Origin: Myxococcus stipitatus DSM 14675
GTDB lineage: Bacteria > Myxococcota > Myxococcia > Myxococcales > Myxococcaceae
Direction: 5' to 3'
DNA: 64,000 bases
NCBI RefSeq assembly: GCF_000331735.1
Contig: NC_020126.1
Coordinates: 7,381,501-7,445,500, forward strand
Numbering within the stretch: the stretch's first letter is position 1; each line of letters starts with the position of its first letter. The notes beneath the pieces are model-generated. The model made no database searches. It saw only the letters and a program-made list of their open reading frames with translations, and had not been told where the DNA came from. This document shows positions 42,541 to 50,950 of this stretch, one piece after another. Made by a program: the position numbers and the translations under genes.

Positions 42541-43869
42541 ATGCTCTCCCAACCCTTCCTGACCCAGCTCGACTCTCGCGCCGCCATCAAGGGGTCGCGA
42601 GACCCTCTCGGCGTCCAGTCCCTGTGGTCCCGGCTCGGGCGCCACGTCGTCGCGAATCTGACGACGGTGAGCACCTCGGTGAGGGACTTCACCGTCCTCC
42701 TGCTCGGGCACTACTTCGTCGAACGTGTCGCCAACGCAGGCGGCTCCGAGGGGGACCTCGCGACCTTCCTGAAGTGGGAACAGTTGGCCGCGTACGCCCG
42801 CACCCTCGTCAACGAGGACCGGAGCTACCGCGGCACCGAGCGCGTGGCCCGACGACTCGCGGAGGGAGAACGCATCCACCTGGGCACCGACTCGGGGGCG
42901 CAGATTCTCGGCAACCAGCGAATCTACGGGCTCTGGGGCCTCTACACGGTGCCCGCCCGCGCCTCCCATCTCCTCGCGGGGGAGCCCACACGACTCACCC
43001 CGGACGCCCGAGACGCCGTGGAGCGACACCTGCTCCCCCTGCTCGAGCAACAAGGTGCCCGCACGGTGTCCGGCATCATCGACTGCCTGCGCGCCACCAG
43101 CCATCCGCTCGACCTCCGCGAGAACTCTCGAGATACGCAGTTCCTCGAGGGCATCGGCCGCATCCTGAAGAAGGTCCGCGCAGGCGAGCGCCAGCTCTAC
43201 CGGGAGCACCTCCTCCACGGAGGCCCCGCGGACCTCGATGCCTCACGTGGAACCCGTGGCCAGCAGCGACTGTTCGCCGAGCTGCTCTCAGAGACCTTGG
43301 AGGACGAGGACTGGGTCCTCACGCCCCAGAGCCTCCAGGCCCTCTCGCATCGCGCGATGAAGCGCGGAGAGGTGGGCGAGCAGCTCGCGTCCCGCCTCGA
43401 CCGCATTCGCACCACGGAGCTCTTGCTTGCCCCTTCCGTGGCGCTCTTCGAGCACCTGCTCGGCTGCCATGAACAGACCCTCTCGGAGATTGCCCAGGGC
43501 GTGCGCAAGCACTGGGGCACCGCCCCACGGGGCACCATCGACCTCGCGGCGACGCGAGAACTGGAGCCCGAGCTGCGAACCCCTGGCGACGATGACTCCG
43601 GCCGGCGCTGGCTCCTCCTCGCCGAGTCCCTCCACGCGGGCCAATACGAAGAAGCCCTCCACCGACTCATGGCGCAGAACGAAGCCGTGATGAAGGCTCG
43701 AGGAGCGGCGGCCTGGACCACGCTCAAGAATGGCAAGCTCCATGTGCGGCTCCGGGATGAGCACCTGGGCCGGCTCCCCGGCGCCAAGGCCCTGCCGACC
43801 TACTGGCGCCATGCCTACTTCATCGAGGCGCTGAGGAACGTCGCGGCCGACCTCCGAGGCACTCCATGA
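42541..43869 (+). CDS. Unknown protein, first gene of putative defence operon
   Basis: 442 aa, mostly helical, no signal peptide. The N-terminus (DPLGVQSLWSRLGRHVVANL, then TTVSTSVRDFTVLLLGHYFV) reminds me of DUF6361-like proteins, which open with a similar fixed arrangement, but I cannot be sure. Repeated RR/ER and acidic residues suggest nucleic-acid or protein binding. No catalytic motif is clear. Its stop overlaps the next ATG by 4 bp (ATGA), so it is coupled to the PLD-like gene. Context with nuclease and helicase implies a sensor or specificity role in defence. Function unknown. Confidence 0.75.
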   Translation: MLSQPFLTQLDSRAAIKGSRDPLGVQSLWSRLGRHVVANLTTVSTSVRDFTVLLLGHYFVERVANAGGSEGDLATFLKWEQLAAYARTLVNEDRSYRGTERVARRLAEGERIHLGTDSGAQILGNQRIYGLWGLYTVPARASHLLAGEPTRLTPDARDAVERHLLPLLEQQGARTVSGIIDCLRATSHPLDLRENSRDTQFLEGIGRILKKVRAGERQLYREHLLHGGPADLDASRGTRGQQRLFAELLSETLEDEDWVLTPQSLQALSHRAMKRGEVGEQLASRLDRIRTTELLLAPSVALFEHLLGCHEQTLSEIAQGVRKHWGTAPRGTIDLAATRELEPELRTPGDDDSGRRWLLLAESLHAGQYEEALHRLMAQNEAVMKARGAAAWTTLKNGKLHVRLRDEHLGRLPGAKALPTYWRHAYFIEALRNVAADLRGTP

Positions 43870-45929
43870 GCAACCTTCCACGCTCGGTCCTCTCCGAACA
43901 CTTCCTGGAGCGGATGAAGGGACGCCGGCTCGTCTCGGCCGTCTTCACGACCTTCCGGTTCGAGCCCGGCTTCTTCGAGGCCGAAGTCCTGCCCGTCTTC
44001 TTCGACATCGCCCTCAGCCACGCACCCGCCATCAAGCTCGTCCAGTTGGAAGAGGCCCTCGTTTCGTTGCCCGGCAGCATCGCCGTCTACTACGACGCGC
44101 ATGGCCTCGTGGCCGAGGGGGGCACGGCGAAGCTCGACACCCGCCGCATCCCCATTCGACATCCCACGGGCATCTTCCACCCCAAGAATGTCCTCGCGCT
44201 CGTCGAGGACGTGGAACCGGGTCCGGATGGCAAGCACGGCAGGACGCTGCTCTGCGCCTGCGCCTCCGCCAACCTCACGCGCGCGGGTTGGTGGGAGAAC
44301 GTGGAGGCAGCCCACGTCGAGGAGATTGCCGAGGGCGCTCACTCCCCCTTGCGCACCTCGCTCCTGCGATACCTCGATGCCCTGGTCGCCGCCGCCGAGG
44401 GCCGCAGGGTGAACGACGAGCTCCGAGCCACCCACCGAGCCATCCGCGACCTCCGTGAGTTCCTGCGTGGTACGACCCAACGGCAAGAGACGTTTGCCGA
44501 TGTCCGGATTCTCCCCAGCTTCCACGCGGGGGAAGCCTCCCTCCCCGACTTCCTCGAGGACGCCACGGGGAAGCTCCTCCGAGGGCTCTGCCTCGAAGTC
44601 ATCTCGCCCTACTTCGACGAGGGTGGTGAGTCGGCACCGCTCAAGGAGCTCCTCACACGCTTCGCACCTCGGGAGACCCGCGTGTTCCTCCCCCGGAATG
44701 ACCGGGGAGAGGCGCTCTGCTCCGAGCCGCTGTTCACCTGGCTGAGCGAGCTGCCGGAGGTGAGCTGGGGGACGCTGCCCTCGGACCTGCTGCGGCTGGG
44801 CAAGTCCGAGGAGGCGAGACAGCGCACCGTCCACGCGAAGGTCTATCGGTTCTTCGAACCCAAGCGCCGCGGCCGGGAGTTCATCTTCGTCGGCTCGCCC
44901 AACCTGACGACCGCGGCTTTTCGCCTCACGGGACGTGGTGGCAACTGGGAGACAGGCTTCCTCGTCGAGGTCACCTCGGAATCCCGTCCGGACTGGTGGC
45001 TGGAGACCGAGACCCGACGGCCTCCCGTCTTCTCGCCTCGGGAGGAGACGGAAGGCGCCGCGACGGATGGCGGCACGCAGCTCATGCTGCGCTATCACTG
45101 GGACACCCAGGCAGCCTTCGCGTTCTGGGCCGACGCCACGCCCTCTCCCTCGTTGTCCGTGAGGCATGGCGGAGTCTCCCTGCTCGAGCTCTCCAGCCTC
45201 GCGCCTCGGACCTGGGTTCCTCTCGCGGTCGAGCAAGCGCAGCGGCTGGAGACGACCCTTCACTCCACGTCGCTCCTCGAGGTGGTGGGCGAAGGTCCCC
45301 AACCTGGGTTCCTCCTGGTTCAGGAAGAGGGGATGTTCAAGCGCCCCACGCTGCTGCTCGACCTCAGCGCCGCGGACATCCTCCGCTACTGGGCGTTGCT
45401 CACCGTCGAGCAGCGCGCGGCCTTCATCGAGGCTCGCGCCAACATCACGGGCGATGATGACCCGCTCATCACCCGGCTGGCACCGCTGCCCGTCGAGGCC
45501 ACGCTGTTCGACCGCTTCGCAGGCATCTTCCACGCCTTCGAGTGCCTGGACAAACACGTCCGGGATGCGCTCGCGCAGAAACGGTCGCGCGAGGCCGACT
45601 ACCGCCTGTTCGGCAAGAAGTACGACTCACTGGGCAGCCTGCTCGAACGCGTCCTGAAGGACTCGCGCGCGGGAAAGGGGGAGCGTGTCGACCACTACGT
45701 CGTCACCCTGTGCGCGAAGCAACTGCTTCGCGAGCTGGGCCGGACCGCTCCCGAGTATTGGGCGGAGCATCGCGACGACGTCCGCGCGCTCGAGGCCCAG
45801 TTGGTGGAGGCGGCCCCCCTGCGGGAGGCCCTGGCCAGCGGGAACACGGAGATGCCAGCCTTCCTCGACTGGTTCGAGCGGTGGTTCATCCAGCGGGCGG
45901 AAGCTCTTCCCGAGGAGGAGCAGTCATGA
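43866..45929 (+). CDS. Phospholipase D superfamily protein (putative nuclease)
   Basis: 687 aa. Two HxK...N half-sites of the PLD superfamily are seen. The first is H105-P-K107 followed by ACASANLTRAG; the second is H323-A-K325 followed by FVGSPNLTTAAF near 345. Each lacks the usual Asp after HxK but has the SxN partner, a form typical of PLD-type nucleases. The C-terminal 300 residues are unassigned (LDLSAADILRYWALLTVEQR and others). It overlaps both neighbours by 4 bp, so all are made together. Likely the effector nuclease of a defence module with the downstream helicase. No signal peptide, so it acts inside the cell. Confidence 0.8.
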   Translation: MSNLPRSVLSEHFLERMKGRRLVSAVFTTFRFEPGFFEAEVLPVFFDIALSHAPAIKLVQLEEALVSLPGSIAVYYDAHGLVAEGGTAKLDTRRIPIRHPTGIFHPKNVLALVEDVEPGPDGKHGRTLLCACASANLTRAGWWENVEAAHVEEIAEGAHSPLRTSLLRYLDALVAAAEGRRVNDELRATHRAIRDLREFLRGTTQRQETFADVRILPSFHAGEASLPDFLEDATGKLLRGLCLEVISPYFDEGGESAPLKELLTRFAPRETRVFLPRNDRGEALCSEPLFTWLSELPEVSWGTLPSDLLRLGKSEEARQRTVHAKVYRFFEPKRRGREFIFVGSPNLTTAAFRLTGRGGNWETGFLVEVTSESRPDWWLETETRRPPVFSPREETEGAATDGGTQLMLRYHWDTQAAFAFWADATPSPSLSVRHGGVSLLELSSLAPRTWVPLAVEQAQRLETTLHSTSLLEVVGEGPQPGFLLVQEEGMFKRPTLLLDLSAADILRYWALLTVEQRAAFIEARANITGDDDPLITRLAPLPVEATLFDRFAGIFHAFECLDKHVRDALAQKRSREADYRLFGKKYDSLGSLLERVLKDSRAGKGERVDHYVVTLCAKQLLRELGRTAPEYWAEHRDDVRALEAQLVEAAPLREALASGNTEMPAFLDWFERWFIQRAEALPEEEQS

Positions 45930-48900
45930 TCGACCTGGATACGGCCCGCGCGCTGCTCGACTTCGGAAAGCGGATGGGCGCCGGACACCGCGCGGAGGAA
46001 CAACTGCGCGGTGCCGTGGCCATCCACAACATCCTGAGCAAGCACCGCCTCGCCTATCTCGCCGACGAGGTGGGCATGGGCAAGACGTATGTGGCGCTGG
46101 GCGCCCTTGCCCTCTTCCGCCACTTCAATCCGGGCTTCAGGGTCCTGGTCATCACCCCGCGCGAGAACATCCAACGCAAGTGGCAGAAGGAGCTCACGAA
46201 CTTCGCCGCGCACAACGTGCGCTTCGATGACCTCCGGATGCGCGCGCTCGATGGTCGACCCGCGCGGCCCCTCGTCGACTGCGGCAACCTGCTCGAGCTG
46301 GTCCACGAGACGAGCATCGACCCGAACCGGGACTTCTTTGTCCGGATGTCGAGCTTCAGCCTTCCCGTGGGCAAGGCGAGCGAGGGCTGGACGGCGCTGC
46401 GCGACGGGCTGAGGCGACACCTGCCCTGGCTTCGGGACGAGGCTTTCGACCTGCGCAACAAAGAGGTCTTCAAGCGGAACTTCGCCCGGGCGCTGTGCTG
46501 CGCGCTGCCGAAGTTCGACCTCGTCATCGTCGACGAGGCCCACAACCTCAAGCATGGGTTCAACCTCTCGGGCTCCTCGCGCAACCAGGTGCTGGCGGAG
46601 GCGTTCGGCCGCCACGCGCCGGAGGACGCCCCGGACCTCCGCCTCTTCCCGGGCCATGGACCTCGGGCCGAGCGAGTGCTGTTCCTCTCGGCCACGCCCC
46701 TCGAGGAGACCTACCGGCACGTCTGGAACCAGCTCGACCTGTTCGGGCTCGCGGGAGGCTTTCGCGAGCTGCGCGACGACCCGGTGCCCGAGGAGCGCAA
46801 GAAAGAGGTCGCGGGCCAGTTCCTCGTCCGGCGCGTGACGTCCATGCGCATCGCGGGACGAGAGCACACCAAGAACATGTACCGGCGGGAGTGGCGCGCC
46901 GGAGGTGTCCATCAACACGACGAGCCCATCACCGTGTCGGACGACCGGCAGCGGCTGCTCGTCGCGCTGGTGCAGAAGAAGGTGAGTGAGCTGCTGAGCG
47001 GCAAGCAGTTCAACCACTCGTTCCAGATTGGAATGCTCGCCTCGTTCGAGAGCTTCCTCGAGACAGCCAGGCTGCGACGACAGGACGACGAGGAGAGCAC
47101 CTTCGACGACTCGGAGCAGTCCGACCTGGCCCTCGAACGAGAGGGAATCGACGTCCACGACCTGAACCGACTGGCGAAGAGCTATCGGCTCAAGTTCGGG
47201 CGCGAGATGCCCCACCCCAAGATGGATGCCGTCGTCGACAGCCTCGCGTCCGCGTGGGTGACGGGCAAGAAGGCGCTGGTGTTCGTCCGGCGGGTCGCCT
47301 CCGTCAAGGAGCTGAAGCGCAAGCTCGACGAGCGCTATGACGACTGGCTGATTCCCCACCTGCGCGCACGACTTCCAGAAGTGCTGCACGCGCCCTTCGA
47401 TGAGGTCGTCGCGCAGTACCGGCTCGAGAAGGGCGCCGCGGAGCGGTCCCACCACGAGGGGAGCTCCACACCCCAGGACGTGGTCGGCACGGACGTGGAG
47501 GTGGACGACCGAGGCGGCACCGACACCTTCTTCGCCTGGTACTTCCGAGGCGAGGGCCCCAAGGGCGTGCTGAGCGGGGCCAACATCCAGGCCCGCTTCA
47601 TCAAGGGAAGCGGCGCCTATTCGACGTTCTTCGCGGACAACACCGTGATGGCGCTGCTGGGCGCGGAGCCCGGGCAGGTGCTCACCACGCTGGCGTCCAC
47701 CTGCCAGCTCACACGAGAGGAGACGACGGAGCGACTGCGGCAAAGAGCCGCGAAATACCTGAGCCGCAAGGCCAAGGTCGTCACCCGCGCCAGTCGCATG
47801 GAGGCGGCGCAGGCCGCGGCGCTCGAGCTGCTCCAGGAAGGTGCAACAGGGACCCTGGCCGTCCATGCGCGGGTCATCTGGGATGAGCGGTTCCGGACGT
47901 CCATGTCTCGCGAGCCCGCCACCGAGGCGCCCCAGGAGCTCGCCTCCGCCCTCGAGCGCACCACGTTCTTCAACGAGCTGCGCCGCCCCGAGCGCGCGGA
48001 GCTTCGCGCACGCATCTGGCCCCGACCCACGAGTCGGGGCGACACCGTCGAGGACTTCCGGAGCGAGTACCGCGAGCAGGTGCTTCGCGCGGAGCTGCTC
48101 GCCGTGGCCGCGCGGCTCGGGCATGCCTTCATCGACCTGTATGTCGCGGCGATGGCGGGCCGCACCACCCTGGCCATCCACCGACGCGGCGAGCAGACCG
48201 CCGAGCACGGCGACGACGCCGACGAGCGGGAGCTGGAGACCGGTGGCGGGCGACTGCTGCGCGAGTACCTCGACCTCCTCGAGTCCCAGCTCCGCGCCAC
48301 GGCGCCACGTCCCTGGGGGGCGCTCGACGAGCTGGCGGACATCGCGGGGAACCTCGAGCTGATTCTCGATGTGAACGTCCCGGATGCGCGCACCACGCCG
48401 CTCGGCGAGTCCGCGCGCTACGTGGCGAGCCTGCTGCGCCAACAGCAGCCCACGGGAGGCATGGCGGGACAGGTCAACCAGACCCTGGTCCGTCAATTCC
48501 GGATGCCGGGCTACCCCTTCGTCCTCGTCACCACGGACCTGCTCCAAGAAGGCGAGGACCTGCACACGTTCTGCTCCTCGGTCCACCACTACGGAATCTC
48601 GTGGACTCCCTCGGCGATGGAGCAGCGCGTGGGACGCATCGACCGGGTCCGCTCGCAGTCGGACCGGCGACTCTCCGCGCTCGGAGGCGAGCCGCGTGGC
48701 GAGGACTGTCTCCAGGTCTACCTCCCCCACCTCCAGGACACGGTGGAGGTCCTCCAGGTGCAGCGGGTGCTGGAGCGCATGAACACCTTCCTGCGGCTGA
48801 TGCACGAGGGGTTGACGGTGTCCGCGCCAGACCAGCGACGCATCGACGTGGGGCGAGAGATGGTCGCGGCCCGGAAGCAGGTCGACCGGCTCAGCGGCCC

Positions 48901-49462
48901 GCTCAAGAGCGCGTTCCCCATTCCTCCGTGGGCCACGCAGGGAGAGAAGACAGCCCTGGCGGTCGAGGGCACGTTCGGAGCCCGCGTCCGGGAGCGCTTC
49001 GAGCGGCTCCCTCGGCTCTCGATGGAGGGCACGCACATCGACTGGGCACCCCACCCACCCAAGGGCTCGCTCCTGGGGACCACCACCCTCTCGACGGGCC
49101 GGGTCCAGCCCTTCACGCTGACGCTCAAGTCCGAGCAGGGGCACCCCGTGGTCCGCTGCATCAGTCCCATCGGCCGGACCGAGCCGGATGAGGACCCCGA
49201 GCCCATTGCCGCACGCGGTGCCCGAATCTCCTCCCGCCTCGGTGCGATCCTGACCCAGGAGGCGCGACTCTACGACCTGACCGTCGAGGACGATGTGGTG
49301 CTCGGGGCTCCCGAACATGACGCCGCACGCGTGAGGCTGCTGGTGCGCCGGGTCACGGAGCAGGCGGACCGGATGGAGCAGGAGCATTTCGACGATGGCC
49401 GCGACGCGAGGCTCGATGCCTTCGAAGCCGAACTCCGGGAGGAGGGCAACCGTGAGCTCTGA
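45926..49462 (+). CDS. Large SF2 (SNF2/DEAH-like) helicase of putative defence operon
   Basis: 1178 aa from ATG 45926, which overlaps the PLD stop (ATGA). Motif I is EVGMGKT with Lys53, motif II D203EAH206, motif III LFLSATPLEE near 254 and motif VI QRVGRIDRVRSQ at about 900-911. The second RecA lobe starts late: KALVFVRRVASVKELKRKL sits near 450 and VLVTTDLLQEGEDLH near 865, so there is a large helical insert between them. This layout fits a nucleic-acid translocase like those of DISARM or related systems rather than a housekeeping helicase. Third gene of a four-gene operon; the next gene starts 11 bp inside its end. Confidence 0.85.
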   Translation: MIDLDTARALLDFGKRMGAGHRAEEQLRGAVAIHNILSKHRLAYLADEVGMGKTYVALGALALFRHFNPGFRVLVITPRENIQRKWQKELTNFAAHNVRFDDLRMRALDGRPARPLVDCGNLLELVHETSIDPNRDFFVRMSSFSLPVGKASEGWTALRDGLRRHLPWLRDEAFDLRNKEVFKRNFARALCCALPKFDLVIVDEAHNLKHGFNLSGSSRNQVLAEAFGRHAPEDAPDLRLFPGHGPRAERVLFLSATPLEETYRHVWNQLDLFGLAGGFRELRDDPVPEERKKEVAGQFLVRRVTSMRIAGREHTKNMYRREWRAGGVHQHDEPITVSDDRQRLLVALVQKKVSELLSGKQFNHSFQIGMLASFESFLETARLRRQDDEESTFDDSEQSDLALEREGIDVHDLNRLAKSYRLKFGREMPHPKMDAVVDSLASAWVTGKKALVFVRRVASVKELKRKLDERYDDWLIPHLRARLPEVLHAPFDEVVAQYRLEKGAAERSHHEGSSTPQDVVGTDVEVDDRGGTDTFFAWYFRGEGPKGVLSGANIQARFIKGSGAYSTFFADNTVMALLGAEPGQVLTTLASTCQLTREETTERLRQRAAKYLSRKAKVVTRASRMEAAQAAALELLQEGATGTLAVHARVIWDERFRTSMSREPATEAPQELASALERTTFFNELRRPERAELRARIWPRPTSRGDTVEDFRSEYREQVLRAELLAVAARLGHAFIDLYVAAMAGRTTLAIHRRGEQTAEHGDDADERELETGGGRLLREYLDLLESQLRATAPRPWGALDELADIAGNLELILDVNVPDARTTPLGESARYVASLLRQQQPTGGMAGQVNQTLVRQFRMPGYPFVLVTTDLLQEGEDLHTFCSSVHHYGISWTPSAMEQRVGRIDRVRSQSDRRLSALGGEPRGEDCLQVYLPHLQDTVEVLQVQRVLERMNTFLRLMHEGLTVSAPDQRRIDVGREMVAARKQVDRLSGPLKSAFPIPPWATQGEKTALAVEGTFGARVRERFERLPRLSMEGTHIDWAPHPPKGSLLGTTTLSTGRVQPFTLTLKSEQGHPVVRCISPIGRTEPDEDPEPIAARGARISSRLGAILTQEARLYDLTVEDDVVLGAPEHDAARVRLLVRRVTEQADRMEQEHFDDGRDARLDAFEAELREEGNREL

Positions 49463-49826
49463 TTGGCGGGTGTTCTGTCGCGGCGCGCGTGTGGCCATCG
49501 ACGGCGACGAGCTCATCGTCGACTTCGAGAACCAACGCAGCCACCGCGTCCGCGTCCGCGAGACCGACGAGGTCATCGAGTTCCACGCCGTCGTCGCTCG
49601 CGCCGCCGCCGTGCGAGACATCCCAGACCTCCCGCTGAGGCTCTGGCGATACAACCGAGCCTCCCAGCTCGTCAGCTTCCGGCTCGACACACGAGGGCGG
49701 GTGTATGCCGAAGGCTGGGTCCCCAAGGCCGGTCTCACCGCCGAGGAGTTCCAGCTCACCCTCCGCCATGTCGCCGCCGAGAGCGACCGACTCGAGTATC
49801 TGCTGACAGGGCGGGACGCGGAGTAG
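49452..49826 (+). CDS. Small YbjN/type III chaperone-like protein, last gene of putative defence operon
   Basis: 124 aa from GTG 49452, with GGAGGG 5 nt upstream; it overlaps the helicase gene by 11 bp. The first half is acidic with short strands (ARVAIDGDELIVDFENQ). The second half, LWRYNRASQLVSFRLDTRGR, VYAEGWVPKAGLTAEEFQLT and LRHVAAESDRLEYLL, matches the strand-strand-helix end of YbjN and Tir-chaperone folds. Such proteins often act as accessory peptide-binding chaperones. It is probably an accessory or antidote of the helicase-PLD module. Family call is tentative. Confidence 0.65.
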   Translation: MSSDWRVFCRGARVAIDGDELIVDFENQRSHRVRVRETDEVIEFHAVVARAAAVRDIPDLPLRLWRYNRASQLVSFRLDTRGRVYAEGWVPKAGLTAEEFQLTLRHVAAESDRLEYLLTGRDAE

Positions 49827-49959
49827 ATGCGTCAGGGGTCGACCGTGCCGCGTGCCGTGAACCGACTCCTCCTGATTGCGGGCAGCCCTTCCCGGAGAAG
49901 GCAGGCGTCGTGACGTTCCGGAGACGCCCCTCCCGCACACGCTATCGGCCAGGCACGTC

Positions 49960-50616
49960 TCAGCTCGCGCCGACCGTCACACGAGGCGCGTAGTGACGCA
50001 CGACCCGCCTGGCGAGCGACTCGGGATACTTCCAGAACGCCTGGTCCAACGCGTACAGCCGCTCTCGCTCGGCGTCGGTCAACATGCCGGGCAGGTCGGA
50101 CAGCGAGACCCTCTCCTCGGTCTCACCGTAGTGGGCGACGACATGCAGCATGTCCTCCAGACATTGCCGCGTGCCCTGAGCCCCCATCCCGCCCAACGCC
50201 TCGATGGCCAGGTGGCAGGTCTCTTCACCCCAGTTGCAGAAGAACTGCATGAAGCCGCCGTTGTTGATGTCGGCTTCCATTCGCCAGAGCGCCACCAGCT
50301 CGCGCTCGGCCTGCGGCAGGGCGGATGAATCCCTGTGGACCTGTTGAAGCCGCGCGAGCGCATGCTCATAGAGCGCGTCCTGCTCGAGGTGCCAGACACT
50401 GAGCATTCCATCAGCGGAGGGAGGCCAGAGCTCCGGCCAGTTCACGCCTCGGCCGTCTTCGGTGAGGGCCCAAGCCCGCCGCTGCTCGGGCGTGGCCTTG
50501 GCGACACGGAGCAAGCCGCTGAGAGGCACGGTCAGCACACGGCCATCCGTGAGCTGCAACCGGATGCGGTCCTCGTCGAAGCCCACGTCGATGATGCGAT
50601 GGTCGTCTGGCGTCAT
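49960..50616 (-). CDS. DUF2442 domain fused to DUF4375-like domain
   Basis: 218 aa. The N-terminus (DDHRIIDVGFDEDRIRLQLT, then DGRVLTVPLSGLLRVAKAT) is a full DUF2442 domain including its WPELWPPSADGMLSV end. The C-terminal part has the DUF4375 (DMP19-like) core: LVALWRMEADINNGGFMQFF, then CHLAIEALGGMGAQGTRQCL. DUF4375 proteins are frequent immunity-like or unknown cytosolic proteins near toxin genes. It is divergent from the proline-rich toxin-like gene at 50951 and may be its partner. Second DUF2442 fusion in this window. Confidence 0.8.
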   Translation of the reverse strand: MTPDDHRIIDVGFDEDRIRLQLTDGRVLTVPLSGLLRVAKATPEQRRAWALTEDGRGVNWPELWPPSADGMLSVWHLEQDALYEHALARLQQVHRDSSALPQAERELVALWRMEADINNGGFMQFFCNWGEETCHLAIEALGGMGAQGTRQCLEDMLHVVAHYGETEERVSLSDLPGMLTDAERERLYALDQAFWKYPESLARRVVRHYAPRVTVGAS

Positions 50617-50950
50617 GTGGTCATCGCCCAGGGTCGTTCCAGGTGAGGGCCCCCATCATGAGCGAGCCGGATTTCAGTGAGGCAGAAATCACCCAGCCCC
50701 TCCTCCGTTCCATCGGCTCCGACGGACTCCCTGATTGGTGAGACGGGCGCGTCGAGTCACCTGGGAATCCAGGCGAGCCACCCGCCAGGCTCGCTGTCTG
50801 GAATGACAACGTGTGACGTCGTTTCGCGGCCGTCTCATGCACGGGCGTCATCAGCACTGTCGCCAGATTAATCGCATGAAATCGTAATCCCCCCCTTGGA
50901 AACCACTGCCTGATCACAGCAGCATGGCGGCAGCAAGAGGGGGAAAACAT
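50617..50950. other. Divergent intergenic region with an AT-rich core
   Basis: 334 bp between the DUF2442-DUF4375 gene and the toxin-like gene. Around 50864-50893 the sequence becomes AT-rich (TTAATCGCATGAAATCGTAA), a likely promoter region for the rightward gene. AAGAGGGGG at 50935-50943 is the ribosome site for TTG 50951. I see no small gene. Confidence 0.45.

Noticed and set aside
45695-49759. Leftward open frame of 1354 codons opposite the helicase gene.
   Set aside because: Shadow caused by high G+C at third positions. The rightward frame carries all helicase motifs.
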